From positions 12,501 to 76,500 of the forward strand of contig JAXCGZ010019202.1 in assembly GCA_037179515.1 (NCBI GenBank): a stretch of 64,000 nt of DNA, in the 5' to 3' direction. Source of the stretch: Halocaridina rubra. Lineage: Eukaryota > Arthropoda > Malacostraca > Decapoda > Atyidae. Below are positions 62,271 to 64,000 of the stretch, piece after piece; position 1 is the stretch's first letter; each line of letters opens with the position of its first letter. The translations under genes were made by a program, and so were the position numbers. The notes below the pieces were generated by a model. The model saw only the letters and a list, made by a program, of their open reading frames with translations. It had not been told where the DNA came from and ran no database searches.

Positions 62271-64000
62271 TTTTTTTATTTCCTTAGAAATGAAGAACAA
62301 TGTATGTTAGTTAGACACAGATGAAAAGAGATCCTTGATACAACAGTCCCAGATAACAAGTAAAAACGTAAGATTGCAGTACAGTATTATCAGATTTTCT
62401 TATATTAAAAACTCTAAGCAAAAAAAACACCAGCAATGTAACTATAAAACACATGTAACGCAATACTGAAAGCACTTGTATTTGCATAAAAGATAACTTT
62501 TTAAGGATTTGTCAACACACAGGAAAAGATGTCATCAACATAATATAATTATTAATAAGTAAATATGCATTCAGAAACAAACACCCTTAAGCATGCATGC
62601 CTTCATACAAGAAAACCATTCTTTTATGGACTAAACTGGCCATATTTGGGAATTAATTTCTAAAGTCAAGTTGACGTGTCAAACAGTCATGGTGGTGTTG
62701 CCAAAAGCTGCATTAAAGGAGCATACACGTTCAGTATTTAGCATTAGAGATAACTGCTATTCTCATTACAAAATAATATTTTTTGCATATATATAATAAA
62801 ATATTTTCCAGAAAAGGAGTATTCAAATTCAGATAAAAAATCATTACATGTACATTATAGAGCACTTTGTGAGGCTGGAGCAAACAAAAATTCAGACAGT
62901 CACAAAAATTTCAACACTCATATTTCCTATGGCAGCACTGTCATTGGATACAATTACAAACAAACTGACACTTGAAAACAACAGTATTTCCAATTCTTCA
63001 ACCTTCTACCTGCAAAGGTACCTGTTAGAAACACATTCTACATGGCAGAGAGGGCAAAAGTCTCTCGTTTGGGCATAGATAATTTCAAATCAGCACGCCA
63101 TACACTTGGGCGACAATGGAGCAGAAATACGTTATCTAGCAAGTTGTCATGTTCCTATACATGGGCTGATTTTGTGTCTAATTGAGGGAGTCAGTAGCTT
63201 TGTCATGTAAAGGGAAGGCAGTATGAGACTATCACGCTGAAGCCTGGCAGATCGCTTCCGCACTGATGTGAAATGAATTTCATTTGAGAGGTAGCAGGGG
63301 AGAGGTTGAAAACAAAAATATTTACTTTGTTGCAATATATACTTCTCTAGCTCAAATAACTGTGAAGATATGCGAAAATATAACACGATTTCAGGTAAAA
63401 CAATTAAGGTAAATATATAATCAATCAGTAATTCTAAAATCAAATGATCAAATATATAAAAAATGAACCCCAGCATTTCATGTAAGGACATGAGAAATGA
63501 AAGGGCCAAATCTCCACTGGGTTTTAAATGCAGACAATGTTGTGTAGGAAGAATTCAATGAGGAAATTTTTTCCATGTTAAAAAAGAAGACGTTATTGTA
63601 GAAGGTTTTTCCTAAGTAAGCATTCTTTATGATTTTATACAGATTTCACTCTTTTTCTTTTGCCATGAGCCATATGCTGCTACAGGTGGCAGGGTGTAAA
63701 ATTTTACTAAATTCAGGGAGAAAAAGAATGAGAGTCCCTTGCTCTTTCAATTCCCCAGCCGGCTCTTGGAAAACAAAGGAAAAGCGGGTGAGGAACTCTC
63801 TCGCCCTCCACACAGAAATGTCTACTACAATGCCGATAAGTTGTGTATGAAATAGCCTGTCATGCTTATCATTATATGCACACTGGAAGTTGTAATTATT
63901 TTAGATAAAGATATTTGAATTACTATGTACCGCTTGTTGTGATACTACAGCTGAAGGGTCTTTTGGACTTAACTAGGACTGTCCACGACAGTTCAATGTA
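62271..64000. other. Unassigned DNA at the window end
   Basis: AT-rich, with no recognised element or exon. The missing CYRI N-terminal exon (expected to start MG and end near DFE) was looked for on the minus strand and not found. Short frames at 62848 and 63629 (plus) and 63147-63509 (minus) carry no family signal. Confidence 0.5.

Noticed and set aside
63147..63850. Frames near the window end as the missing CYRI N-terminal exon
   Set aside because: None encodes an MG start leading to a DFE-type end with a donor, and none shows family similarity.

Overview
This is an AT-rich, repeat-dense eukaryotic window. The only cellular gene I can support is the single-copy animal gene CYRI (FAM49, CYFIP-related Rac1 interactor), on the minus strand. 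Eight spliced coding exons run from 42341 down to a stop codon at 11399. They encode about 303 residues, everything except the short N-terminal exon, which should lie beyond 64000 or went unrecognised. All junctions have GT/AG ends and compatible phases. The rest is introns, downstream DNA and mobile elements. Long (TA)n arrays, arthropod-type TTAGG-like repeats, Penelope, CR1/Jockey and RTE-like retroelements, and many pogo/Tigger and mariner relics suggest an arthropod, most likely a decapod crustacean. That assignment is an inference from repeat content.

Layout: 1-11398 lies downstream of the CYRI stop. It holds a decayed LINE (about 700-2440), a Tc1/mariner-type relic with a duplicated 3' end (7248-8877), a small tandem duplication and otherwise unremarkable AT-rich DNA. 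11399-17958 is the last CYRI intron plus flanking exons, with a tRNA-derived SINE, a 667-bp MITE, a perfect 173-nt palindrome and a satellite-bearing element, all separated by (TA)n arrays. 17888-24417 carries four CYRI exons, a TTAGG-like block and a decayed ~72-bp satellite. 24418-31889 is an intron filled with Tigger-like non-autonomous elements and foldback repeats. 31890-42341 holds the other exons, a structurally intact 3.1-kb LINE in an intron with a perfect 18-bp target-site duplication, a mariner relic, and a composite Tigger-like element containing a 276-bp tandem repeat with tRNA-like cores. 42342-64000 is upstream intron or upstream DNA, almost entirely nested mobile elements: a Penelope relic, a complete but broken Tigger transposon, two further Tigger derivatives, a nearly full-length broken CR1/Jockey LINE and a GC-rich/poly-G island. 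The last 1.7 kb is unassigned.

No operon, CRISPR array or prokaryotic system is present. The noteworthy material is how the repeats are organised: elements bracketed by (TA)n arrays, satellites growing inside transposons, Tigger derivatives that keep only a DNA-binding N-terminus, and a young LINE next to a CYRI exon. Every repeat family name rests on motif recognition by eye and not on a database search.
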